Part shown: positions 7,669 through 18,911 of the stretch, one piece after another
Layout: every line of letters begins with the position of its first letter
Numbering within the stretch: position 1 is the first letter of the stretch
Assembly: GCA_028287115.1 (NCBI GenBank)
Contig: JAQBQF010000156.1
Coordinates: 1-34,844, forward strand
Direction: 5' to 3'
From: Myxococcales bacterium
GTDB lineage: Bacteria > Myxococcota_A > Polyangia > Haliangiales > Haliangiaceae
DNA length: 34,844 nt
The notes under the pieces: model-generated
What the model saw: the letters and a program-made list of their open reading frames with translations, nothing else
Databases searched by the model: none
What the model was told of the DNA's origin: nothing
Made by a program: the position numbers and the translations under genes

Positions 7669-9077
7669 TGTCGCCGGCGACGCCACCCAGCCTCGTGCAA
7701 GAGCTCGCAGCGGCCATCGGCGCGGAGTACGTCGAAGAGCTCGCAGAGGGCCTTCGCGTCACGCCCGGGTCCGCCGCGGAAGTCGCGGAAGTGATTCGCC
7801 GCGCCGGTGCGCGCAAGGTCGCAGTCCATCCCGTCGGCGCAGGCAGCCGGCCGTCGCGGTTTTACCCTGCAAGTCGGGGCAAGCCCGACTTGCTCCATCC
7901 TGGCCCCGCAACTCGGGGCCAGACCGACCCGCTCCATCCTGGGTCCGCAACTCGGAGCCAGCCCGACTCGCTCCATCCTGGGTCCGCGACTCGGGGCCAG
8001 CCCGACCCGCTCCATCCTCGCCGCGAACCGACGGACGATCGGCCGCGGATCTTCATCTCGACGTCGCGCCTCGACCAGGTCCTCCAGCTCGACGAGCAGT
8101 CACTGCTTGTCCACGCGCAAGCCGGCCTGACCGGTCTCGATCTCGAGCGAATCCTCGCGCCGCGCGGGCTCTCGATCGGCGACTACCCGCCCGTCGTGCT
8201 GACCTCGTCGATCGGTGGAATCATCGCCGTACGAACCCCGGGCAAGTCGAGTGCGCGTCACGGGTTCTTCGAGGATGCCGTCGTCGGCGTCTCCGCCGTC
8301 CTCGCCGACGGACGCACGGTGCACACGCGAGTCGCGCCGCGCCGCTCGACGGGACCGGATCTGTCGCGCGCGCTGTGCGGAAGCGAAGGCACGATCGGCT
8401 TCATCACGTCCGCGGTGCTGCGGATCCACATCAAGCCCGAAGCACGGCTGGTCGCGGCGTATCTGCTGCCGTCGGTCGATGCCGCGATCTCCGCGATCTA
8501 TCTGGCGATTCGCGAGGAGTGCGCGCCGTCCGGCTTGCGGATCTACGACGCCGCCGAAGCCGCGTGTCACTTCGATGGGCTGACGTTGCCGGAGGGTCAC
8601 GCGCTCCTGTGCGCGGGCACCGCCGGTCCCACCGATCTCGCCGCATGCGATCGCGATCTGCTGACGAGCGCCGTGATCGCCGAGGGCGGCAAGGTCACCG
8701 ACCACGCACTCGCGGATCTATGGTGGCGAAGGCTCCACGCCGGCGAACCGACGCCCGGCCCTTCGCCGACGCTCCAGATCATGGCGACCCCGGGAAAGCT
8801 GCGCGCGGTCTATCGCGCGCTTCAGGCAACCGCGACTCAGCTCGGCGCGACGGCACGCGCACACATCTCGCGGTTCGATCCTGACGGCGCGGTCATGTTC
8901 TTCACGATCGAGCGCTCGGGTGAGCTCGCCGACGACACGACCGCCGCGGCCGAGCATGCAGCGGAAGCGGCCGGCGGCTGGTTGCTCGGCGCGCGTGCGG
9001 TCAAGCTCGACGCCTATCTGCGCGCGCTACGCGATGCGCTCGATCCCGATCGCATCATGAATCCGGGCACGCTCTAA
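7665..9077 (+). CDS. FAD-binding oxidase of the GlcD/GlcE-AGPS superfamily, with repeat insert
   Basis: The product has 470 residues. It has an FAD_binding_4 (PCMH-type) domain: VHPVGAGSRPS at 54-64, then RIFISTSRLDQVLQLDEQSLLVHAQAGLTG (given here in parts: RIFISTSRLDQV from 128 and LLVHAQAGLTG from 147), IGDYPPVVLTSSIGGI, and LCGSEGTIGFITSAVLRI. The C-terminus ends in ALDPDRIMNPGTL, the usual end of this family. The HHH motif of the preceding AGPS-like protein is absent, so it is probably not a second AGPS. It may be a partner subunit or an oxidase for another 2-hydroxy acid. Residues about 68-120 are four 13-residue repeats sitting where relatives have only a short loop between the first FAD strands. 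The ATG overlaps the previous stop (ATGA), so the two genes are cotranslated. Its stop overlaps that of the convergent 9074-10579 gene. Confidence 0.78.
   Translation: MMSPATPPSLVQELAAAIGAEYVEELAEGLRVTPGSAAEVAEVIRRAGARKVAVHPVGAGSRPSRFYPASRGKPDLLHPGPATRGQTDPLHPGSATRSQPDSLHPGSATRGQPDPLHPRREPTDDRPRIFISTSRLDQVLQLDEQSLLVHAQAGLTGLDLERILAPRGLSIGDYPPVVLTSSIGGIIAVRTPGKSSARHGFFEDAVVGVSAVLADGRTVHTRVAPRRSTGPDLSRALCGSEGTIGFITSAVLRIHIKPEARLVAAYLLPSVDAAISAIYLAIREECAPSGLRIYDAAEAACHFDGLTLPEGHALLCAGTAGPTDLAACDRDLLTSAVIAEGGKVTDHALADLWWRRLHAGEPTPGPSPTLQIMATPGKLRAVYRALQATATQLGATARAHISRFDPDGAVMFFTIERSGELADDTTAAAEHAAEAAGGWLLGARAVKLDAYLRALRDALDPDRIMNPGTL
7868..8023 (+). repeat. Four tandem 39-bp palindromic repeats inside the FAD oxidase gene
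   Basis: Four direct repeats of 39 bp start at 7868, 7907, 7946 and 7985. Each encodes 13 residues of the type ATRGQPDPLHPGS, so the reading frame is kept. The first unit contains a perfect inverted repeat with 10-bp arms, GCAAGTCGGG (7869-7878) and CCCGACTTGC (7884-7893), around a 5-nt loop. The later units keep the pattern with a few mismatches. The unit therefore looks like a REP-type palindrome that has multiplied within a coding region. Confidence 0.9.
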
Positions 9078-10579
9078 CCGGTATCGGACTTCGACATGTC
9101 CGCGACGAGCTTGCGCATGAACAGCTCGATGTTGCGGCGCAGTGCGGGATCGTCGCAGACGGGGAGCGCGCGACGCCACGTCTCGACCGCGCGCGCGTGG
9201 AGTCCCTGTCTGAAGTAGAGATACGCGAGCCGCGTCAGCGCCGGAAAATAGGCGGGCTGGATCTCGATCACCGCTTCGTACTCGTCGACGGCCTCGGCCC
9301 ATCGCGACGCACGCTGCAGCATATTTGCGAGCATGAAGTGCAGCTTCGGGCTCGCAGGATCGCCGACGAGCGCGCCGCGCAGCCGCGAGATCGCGCCTTC
9401 GATATCGCCGTTGTGATAGCGACCGAGCGCGTCGGCGAGGATCGCTTCGTGATCGCCGCGCTCTTCCGCGGGCGACATGTCGCGCAGCAGGCGATGAAGC
9501 CGGCGCGCCTCGAGGGGTTTCTCGAGGTAACCGTCCGCTCCGTTGCGCTGCAGCACGTCATCGGGAACCTGCCCCGAGTCGACCACCGACGTGGTCACGA
9601 TGACCTTCGTGCGCACGAGGCGCTTGCTGCGCTTGATCGCGCGGCATAGCTGGAGGCCGTCGATCTCCGGGGTCGCGACGTCCGCGAACACCATGTCGAA
9701 GAAGAGCTGTGACATCAGGTCGACCGCCTGAGATCCGGACGAAGCGGCCTGGCACTGATAGCCGAGCTTCTCGAGCTCCGACACGAGCTGGATCCGGCCC
9801 GGTGGATCGGGATCGATCACGAGCGCGCGGATCGTGCCCGCATGATTCGCCGGCTCGTCGCCGCCGCGATCGAGGTTCGCCGTGACCACGACCGTGCGTT
9901 CCTCGAGGCGCGCTTCGTCGGCGTCGTTCGTCGTCGTGACCGTGTTGACATGCCAGTCTCCGGTCAGCGTCGTGCTCGACGGATGATCTTCCGAGGGCAG
10001 CTCGTCGTTCGCTTCGATGTTGCGTGCGGCTTCTTCCGCGAGCGCACGCTGCGCCTGGCGATGTTCGTCACCGTGATCATCGGGATGCACGATCGCGAGG
10101 TGCGGGCCCGGTTGATCGACCTGATTGCCGACCAGGTACTGCTCGCCGCGTTTCCACTTCGTGAACGCGACGCGAATCGTGCGTGCGAGCGTGATGTCGA
10201 GTGCGATGCGGAGCTCGACGTTCTTGTTGCGCGCGGCTCCGAGCTCGCGCGCAGGAACGATCGCGTCCTCCGGGCGTGCCGCGGCGATGATGATCGTCGT
10301 CGTGTCTTCGTAGACGATGATCGCGCTGAAGATCCGCGCCCACTCGATCGACACGTGCTCGAGCACGTCGAGCCTGATCGTCGACTCGTCGAGCACGATC
10401 GCCGGCCATCCGGTCTGCGCCGAGAGGGCGACCGCGAGCTCGCGCTCGGACGCATAGCCGAGGGCGTAGATCTCGGACGCGACCGGGTGGCGACCGCTCT
10501 GGCGGGCCAGCGCGTCCGACAGCGCGCCAGCGTCGATCACGCCCTGCGCGATCAACAGCTGACCAATCGAGCCACGCAC
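9074..10579 (-). CDS. MshEN-receiver-TPR signalling protein
   Basis: The 501-residue product has three parts. Residues 1-145 (GSIGQLLIAQGVIDAGALSD...) match the MshEN/GspE N-terminal domain, which in some proteins binds cyclic di-GMP. After an acidic linker of about 100 residues, residues 250-370 form a CheY-like receiver. Its acidic pair lies in ALVIDPDPPG, the phospho-acceptor is D300 in VFADVATPEIDG, the conserved Thr is in VIVTTS and the Lys is K354 in YLEKPL. Residues about 378-490 are TPR helices (YHNGDIEGAISRL, WAEAVDEYEAVIEIQPAYFPALTRLAYLYFR in parts). There is no DNA-binding or catalytic output domain, so it probably acts through protein contacts. The start is a GTG (10579); no better in-frame start fits the MshEN domain. 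The gene diverges from cdnL and converges on the FAD oxidase with overlapping stops. Confidence 0.82.
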   Translation of the reverse strand: MRGSIGQLLIAQGVIDAGALSDALARQSGRHPVASEIYALGYASERELAVALSAQTGWPAIVLDESTIRLDVLEHVSIEWARIFSAIIVYEDTTTIIIAAARPEDAIVPARELGAARNKNVELRIALDITLARTIRVAFTKWKRGEQYLVGNQVDQPGPHLAIVHPDDHGDEHRQAQRALAEEAARNIEANDELPSEDHPSSTTLTGDWHVNTVTTTNDADEARLEERTVVVTANLDRGGDEPANHAGTIRALVIDPDPPGRIQLVSELEKLGYQCQAASSGSQAVDLMSQLFFDMVFADVATPEIDGLQLCRAIKRSKRLVRTKVIVTTSVVDSGQVPDDVLQRNGADGYLEKPLEARRLHRLLRDMSPAEERGDHEAILADALGRYHNGDIEGAISRLRGALVGDPASPKLHFMLANMLQRASRWAEAVDEYEAVIEIQPAYFPALTRLAYLYFRQGLHARAVETWRRALPVCDDPALRRNIELFMRKLVADMSKSDTG

Positions 10580-10931
10580 GCCGACAACGTACCAAGAACT
10601 GGATGCGGTCTCACAGTTTCTTGGTTCGCAAGTGCTTGAGATCGCACTTGCGAGGCGGCTACCCGATTCGCCGTGTGTAAATTTCGGTGGCGAAACGCGT
10701 CACGATTGATATCCTCCGCTGCCCGTTGGGAAACTGCCGCCTTGGCGACCAGCGACGAGCCTGACGGTGTGACAGTATGGCACAGCGCGGAGCTCTACTG
10801 AGAACGTCCCAATAGAGAACCAACCGGCAGGAATCCATGAAGATTCTTATGGCCACCGGCCCTATGGCACCGGCATTGCTCTAGAGCAGCGTACGACGCC
10901 GCTTTTTTCGAGTTTCGAGGAGAACCAGTAC
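10580..10931. promoter_or_regulatory. Divergent regulatory region between the receiver-TPR gene and cdnL
   Basis: These 352 bp hold no convincing gene and must contain the promoters of both flanking genes. The stretch is less GC-rich than its surroundings. Three dyads are visible: TCGCAAGTG/CACTTGCGA (10626-10634 and 10645-10653), TTCGCC/GGCGAA (10667-10672 and 10689-10694), and the perfect 12-bp palindrome TGCTCTAGAGCA (10877-10888), about 45 bp before the cdnL start. GGCCACCGGC and GGCACCGGCA form an imperfect direct repeat just before that palindrome. I could not assign confident -35/-10 boxes. Confidence 0.55.
10626..10653. promoter_or_regulatory. Inverted repeat, candidate operator
   Basis: A 9-bp perfect inverted repeat, TCGCAAGTG and CACTTGCGA, surrounds a 10-nt centre. 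It lies 47 bp upstream of the GTG of the receiver-TPR gene, on the side facing cdnL. There is no T-run on either side, so an operator is more likely than a terminator. No binding protein can be named. Confidence 0.5.
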
Positions 10932-11417
10932 ATGAGTGACTTCAGAATTGGCGAGAAAGCCGTTTACCCCGCACACGGCGTCGCGGAGGTGATCGGGATC
11001 GAGAAGAAGGAGATCAACACCTCGGTGTGCTCCTTCTACGTGCTCAAAGTCCTCGCCACTGGAATGCAGATCCTGGTGCCGAAGGAGAAGGCCGATCAGG
11101 TCGGTCTTCGCCCGGTCGCCACGACCTCGGAGATCGAAGAAGTGTTCGACATCCTTCGCGAGAAGGACGTCCACATCGACAAGCAGACCTGGAACCGCCG
11201 GTATCGCGGGTTCATGGAGAAGATCAAGACGGGCTCGCTGTTCGACGTCGCCGAGGTCTATCGCGATCTCTATCGGCTGAAGAGCAGCAAGGTCCTCTCG
11301 TTCGGCGAACGCAAGATGCTCGACAACGCCAAGCAGCTCATCGTCAAGGAGCTCGCCGTGGCGCGGAAGTGGACCGAGGAGAAGGTCGAACAGGAGCTCG
11401 AGAAGGCCTGCGCCTAG
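10932..11417 (+). CDS. cdnL: CdnL/CarD-family RNA polymerase-binding regulator
   Basis: The product has 161 residues. Residues 1-62 (FRIGEKAVYPAHGVAEVIGI) form the Tudor-like RNA polymerase interaction domain that contacts the beta subunit. Residues about 65-161 form the helical domain with TWNRRYRGFMEKIKTG; its Trp87 corresponds to the Trp that wedges into the promoter bubble in CarD/CdnL proteins. The length and lack of an AT-hook/HMGA tail fit CdnL (about 164 residues in Myxococcus) rather than the larger CarD. In Myxococcus CdnL is essential and stabilises open complexes at housekeeping promoters, including rRNA promoters. A purine-rich CGAGGAGAA ribosome binding site lies about 7 bp before the ATG. 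The gene stands alone, with a long upstream region and its own intrinsic terminator. Confidence 0.95.
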   Translation: MSDFRIGEKAVYPAHGVAEVIGIEKKEINTSVCSFYVLKVLATGMQILVPKEKADQVGLRPVATTSEIEEVFDILREKDVHIDKQTWNRRYRGFMEKIKTGSLFDVAEVYRDLYRLKSSKVLSFGERKMLDNAKQLIVKELAVARKWTEEKVEQELEKACA

Positions 11418-11442
11418 CTATTCAGCGATCTCGGTACGACCA

Positions 11443-11477
11443 AACGCGAGCCTCTTCTTCGAAGGGCTCGCGTTTTT
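11443..11477 (+). terminator. Intrinsic terminator of cdnL
   Basis: ACGCGAGCC (11444-11452) pairs with GGCTCGCGT (11465-11473). Within the loop, CTTC/GAAG can extend the pairing. A run of five T (11473-11477) follows. It lies 27 bp after the cdnL stop, as expected for a strong Rho-independent terminator. Confidence 0.88.
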
Positions 11478-11551
11478 GCGTCGTGTAGGGTTTTCCCGAG
11501 AGGATTCCCGCTTGAACACTGCCTTTACCGCGTGGTAGGGGTCCCATTCGG

Positions 11552-12061
11552 ATGCAGGTTCACATTGCCAAGGCAGACATCTGGACGCTGCCGGTCGACG
11601 CCGTCGTCAACCCAGCCAACAGTCTCGGCATCATGGGTGGTGGCGTCGGCGGCTCGCTACGTCGCCAAGGCGGCGATGTGATCCAGCAGGCGGCGATGGC
11701 CGCCGCACCGATCGCCGTCGGCGCCGCGCTCGTCACGACCGCCGGACAATTGCCGGCGAAGAACGTCATCCACGTGCCGACGATGGAAGAGCCGGGCATG
11801 AAGATCGGCGCCGAGAACGTGCGCCGCGCCGCCCGCGCCGCCCTGATCACCGCCGATCGGAACAACTTCAAGGTCATCGCGATGCCGGGTATCGGTACCG
11901 ATCTCGGTGACGTTCCGACGGACGAGGCTGCACGCGCGATCGTCGAAGAGATCCGCGCACACCGCCGGCCGAACCCCGAGACGATCTACCTGGTCGACAA
12001 CAACGACGAGATGGTCGCCGCGCTCGAAGATGCGCTGCGCAACGCGCAAGCGAATCTCTAG
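11552..12061 (+). CDS. Macro-domain (ADP-ribose-binding) protein
   Basis: The 169-residue product is a single macro domain. The N-terminus carries AVVNPANSLGIMGGGVGGSL, the ADP-ribose pocket with the conserved Asn and Gly-rich loop. The second signature is FKVIAMPGIGTDLGDVPTDEAA, the loop that grips the phosphates. Macro domains bind ADP-ribose, and many remove it from proteins, nucleic acids or O-acetyl-ADP-ribose. The Asn and Gly loop are present, so hydrolase activity is possible but cannot be confirmed from sequence. It begins 75 bp after the cdnL terminator and so should have its own promoter. The nuo promoter lies 67 bp after its stop. No ADP-ribosyltransferase gene is seen nearby, which argues against a toxin-antitoxin pair here. 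Confidence 0.87.
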   Translation: MQVHIAKADIWTLPVDAVVNPANSLGIMGGGVGGSLRRQGGDVIQQAAMAAAPIAVGAALVTTAGQLPAKNVIHVPTMEEPGMKIGAENVRRAARAALITADRNNFKVIAMPGIGTDLGDVPTDEAARAIVEEIRAHRRPNPETIYLVDNNDEMVAALEDALRNAQANL

Positions 12062-12127
12062 TTGGCGCGACAGGTGGAGCGCGACAGTTAACCCGGCGAT
12101 CAGCTTGCGATATTTGGCCGCCGCGCG

Positions 12128-12155
12128 TTGACCGCTAGAACGCGCGCCATATACT
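12128..12155 (+). promoter_or_regulatory. Candidate sigma70-type promoter of the nuo operon
   Basis: TTGACC (12128-12133) and TATACT (12150-12155) lie 16 bp apart and match the -35 and -10 consensus at five of six positions each. Transcription would begin near 12162. That leaves a leader of about 20 nt before the ATG of nuoA at 12183, and almost none before a TTG at 12165. Confidence 0.65.
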
Positions 12156-12182
12156 GCGAGCGCTTTGCAGCTACACGCTTAT

Positions 12183-12548
12183 ATGCCCGCTGGGCTGGCG
12201 ATCGTGTTCGCCTTGGGCTTCTGCGGATTGTTCACCGCGCTCGCGGTGTTGGTCGGTCCCAAGGCGACGAACCCGGACAAGATGAAGCCGTTCGAGTGTG
12301 GCTCCGAGCCGATCGGATCGCCGCGCGGACGCTACTCGGTCAAGTTCTACCAGGTCGCCATCCTGTTCCTCGTGTTCGACATCGAGGCGGCGTTCATGTA
12401 CCCGTGGGCGATTCTGTATAACCAGCTGTCGCACGCGAAGGACGGCACCGTCAGCGTGTTCGGCTTCGCCGAGATGCTGGTGTTCGTCGCGATCCTCGTG
12501 GTCGCACTCGCCTACGTCTGGAGAAAGAAGGCGATCGGATGGGAGTAG
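12183..12548 (+). CDS. nuoA: NADH-quinone oxidoreductase subunit A
   Basis: The 121-residue product has three membrane helices (about 3-25, 58-80 and 90-112). The conserved loop KPFECGSEPIGSPRGRYSVK contains the C/S-E-P motif of the flexible TMH1-2 loop at the quinone site. FYQVAILFLVFDIEAAFMYPWA is the classic second helix, with its Asp and Glu. NuoA is a small core subunit at the junction between the peripheral and membrane arms of complex I. A TTG at 12165 would add LQLHAY, but the promoter position favours the ATG. It is the first gene of the operon and overlaps nuoB by 10 bp. Confidence 0.93.
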   Translation: MPAGLAIVFALGFCGLFTALAVLVGPKATNPDKMKPFECGSEPIGSPRGRYSVKFYQVAILFLVFDIEAAFMYPWAILYNQLSHAKDGTVSVFGFAEMLVFVAILVVALAYVWRKKAIGWE

Positions 12549-13087
12549 AGCTCGCCACAACGCGTCTCGAAGAGGCGTCTGCCTGGGCCAAGCTTGCTCG
12601 GCAGAGTGCCGGCGACAAGGCGACCAACTGGGGCCGCAAGTTCTCGCTGTTCACGTATCCGTTCGTCACCGCCTGCTGCGGCATGGAGTTCATGTCGGTC
12701 GCAGGACCGAAGTACGACATCGCGCGGTTCGGCGCCGAGTTCCCGCGGTTCTCGCCGCGCCAGAGCGACCTGCTGATGGTCGTCGGCACGGTGACCGAGA
12801 AGCAGGGTCCGGCCGTCAAGCGCGTGTTCGATCAGATGGCGGAGCCCAAGTGGGTGATCGCGTTTGGCGTGTGCGCTTCGACCGGCGGCTTCTATCAGAA
12901 CTACTCGACGATGCCGGGTGTCGATCAGGTGATCCCCGTCGACGTCTACATCCCGGGATGCCCGCCGCGTCCCGAGCAAGTGCTCGATGCGATGATCATG
13001 CTCATGGATCGGATCCAATCGGGCCGCGGTCACAGCCAGCTGCGCACGAAGCAGGCAGCGCTCGTCGCGACCGCAACAGAAGAATAA
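12539..13087 (+). CDS. nuoB: NADH-quinone oxidoreductase subunit B
   Basis: The 182-residue product is the PSST/NuoB subunit, which carries the terminal [4Fe-4S] cluster N2 that passes electrons to quinone. The ligands are visible as the tandem Cys46-Cys47 in TACCGMEFM, Cys112 in FGVCASTGG and Cys141 in IPGCPPRPE. The length matches the family. The ATG lies inside the end of nuoA, so translation is coupled. It is followed by nuoC after 15 bp. Confidence 0.96.
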   Translation: MGVELATTRLEEASAWAKLARQSAGDKATNWGRKFSLFTYPFVTACCGMEFMSVAGPKYDIARFGAEFPRFSPRQSDLLMVVGTVTEKQGPAVKRVFDQMAEPKWVIAFGVCASTGGFYQNYSTMPGVDQVIPVDVYIPGCPPRPEQVLDAMIMLMDRIQSGRGHSQLRTKQAALVATATEE

Positions 13088-13102
13088 TTCGAGGAGTCGC
13101 AG

Positions 13103-13728
13103 ATGTCGCAAAAAGTCCTCGACGCGCTGACTGCAAAGCACGCGCACGCTATCGAGCGCACGGAATCAGCTCACGGCGACGAGATCGCCTGGATCAAGCG
13201 CGACGACCTCGTGCATGTCGCGACGTGGCTGCGCGATGATCCCGAGATGCGGTTCGACTCGCCGGTGTTCTGCACCGCGATCGATCGGCTCGACTGGCGG
13301 CCCATTTCCAATCCAACCGCGCCGATCGGTCCCGCAGGTCGGGCAGAGTCCGCCCCGCCCCATGTCGGGGCCGGTGCGGTGCCGGCGTGGACCGAGGACA
13401 AGCCGCGGTTTGAAGTCTGCTACCAGCTTCGCTCGCTCGAGCATCGGCACCGCATCCGCCTCAAGATCGCGCTGTTCGAGCACGACGCGACCGTGCCTTC
13501 GCTCGCCGAGATCTGGCCGGCGTTCGACTGGCAAGAGCGCGAGACGTTCGACATGTACGGGATCAAGTTCGACGGCCATCCCGATCTGCGGCGGATCTAC
13601 ATGTACGAAGAGTTCGTCGGTTATCCGCTGCGCAAGGACTACCCGAAGGACAAGCGCCAGCCGCTCGTCCGTCGTGCGGATCTGCCGATCAACCTGATCA
13701 AGGCCGAGCCCAAAGCGGAGAAGCACTA

Positions 13729-13729
<1 letters not shown>
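13103..13729 (+). CDS. nuoC: NADH-quinone oxidoreductase subunit C, with Pro/Ala/Gly-rich insert
   Basis: The 208-residue product is the 30-kDa subunit of the peripheral arm. The C-terminal signature is HRIRLKIALFEHD...SLAEIWPAFDWQERETFDMYGIKFDGHPDLRRIYM (quoted in parts), including the diagnostic W-x-E-R-E-x-x-D-M-[FY]-G motif. A GAGGAG ribosome binding site precedes the ATG. Between the first strand pair (DRLDW, residue 61) and KPRFEVCYQL (residue 100) lies an unusual insert of about 30 residues, at about 67-98. Most NuoC proteins have only a short turn here. The insert DNA resembles the 39-bp repeat of the FAD oxidase gene. The stop overlaps the nuoD start (TAATG). Confidence 0.94.
13331..13366 (+). 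repeat. Repeat-like palindromic insert in nuoC
   Basis: This stretch can be aligned by eye to the first 39-bp unit at 7866-7901. Both share the pattern GCA-x-GTCGG then GCA, AG, CCG and GC-x-CCAT in order, with two single-base gaps. The downstream part also has a short dyad, GCCCC/GGGGC. It codes for the Pro/Ala/Gly-rich loop of NuoC. Common origin with the other repeat is an inference. Confidence 0.5.
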
Positions 13730-18498
<4,769 letters not shown>

Positions 18499-18603
18499 TT
18501 GAAAATTTAGCGTGTCGCTGCGTGTGTGCAAGCGCTGCCAGCCGACATCTCACACAGCAGAACGATCGCGATCAGATCTGTCGACGAGAAATTGCACCGT
18601 TAC

Positions 18604-18630
18604 GCAGAAGTGATCGTCTTCGCTTTTTTT
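18604..18630 (+). terminator. Candidate intrinsic terminator of the nuo operon
   Basis: GCaGAAG pairs with CTTCGC (one bulged A) around a 7-nt loop, followed by seven T (18624-18630). It lies about 105 bp after the nuoI stop. The stem is short, so efficiency is uncertain. Confidence 0.4.
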
Positions 18631-18830
18631 CGGTTGACGAAGTCGATCGCGATACGTAGCGTTGTTCTTGAGCACGGGCTGTTTAATGCGAGACCCGGCG
18701 CAAATCTGTCTCCTACATTGCTATCCAGGGATCTGCCTCTGTTCCGGGAGTGCACGCCCGCTCGTCGGGAAGCCCAAAGGATTATGCGGAGCCCACCTAC
18801 GTAAATCGTAGGGGGTAGACTCGCGCCACG

Positions 18831-18903
18831 GTTAGATGGTCGTGCTCATTTTGGGGTGCAGCGGTGAAGAGCCGCTGCACCCCCACTCATTTTCCGAGCT
18901 AAC
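18831..18903. promoter_or_regulatory. Strong hairpin flanked by direct repeats, before the kinase gene
   Basis: GGGGTGCAGCGG (18853-18864) and CCGCTGCACCCC (18872-18883) form a perfect 12-bp stem with the 7-nt loop TGAAGAG. Eight-base direct repeats CTCATTTT flank it at 18845-18852 and 18886-18893. GTTAG/CTAAC (18831-18835 and 18899-18903) form an outer dyad. The stem ends 28 nt before the GTG at 18912. No T-run follows immediately, so a leader RNA structure, an operator or the trace of a small insertion are all possible. Confidence 0.75.
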
Positions 18904-18911
18904 ATCATCCT

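Larger units (their letters stand above)
18499..18911. other. Intergenic region between nuoI and the Ser/Thr kinase
   Basis: These 413 bp contain no convincing gene and are AT-richer than the surroundings. A weak intrinsic terminator lies at 18604-18630. A weak promoter-like pair, TTGTTC and TAATGC 16 bp apart, is seen near 18662-18690. CCTACG/CGTAGG (18796-18801 and 18807-18812) is a short dyad around TAAAT. The right end holds the strong hairpin at 18853-18883, just before the kinase start. The motif CGATCGCGAT occurs twice in the region. Confidence 0.55.

Noticed and set aside
7524..8015. Minus-strand frame with repeated MERVGLAPSCGPR units
   Set aside because: It is the complement of the 39-bp repeats in the FAD oxidase. 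Outside the repeat it has no protein-like features, so it was kept as part of the repeat finding, not as a gene.
7868..8023. CRISPR-like array
   Set aside because: The units abut directly with no spacers, there are only four, and no cas genes are nearby.
11552..12061. Macro-domain protein as antitoxin of an ADP-ribosylating toxin
   Set aside because: No ADP-ribosyltransferase-like gene is next to it; the neighbours are cdnL and nuoA.
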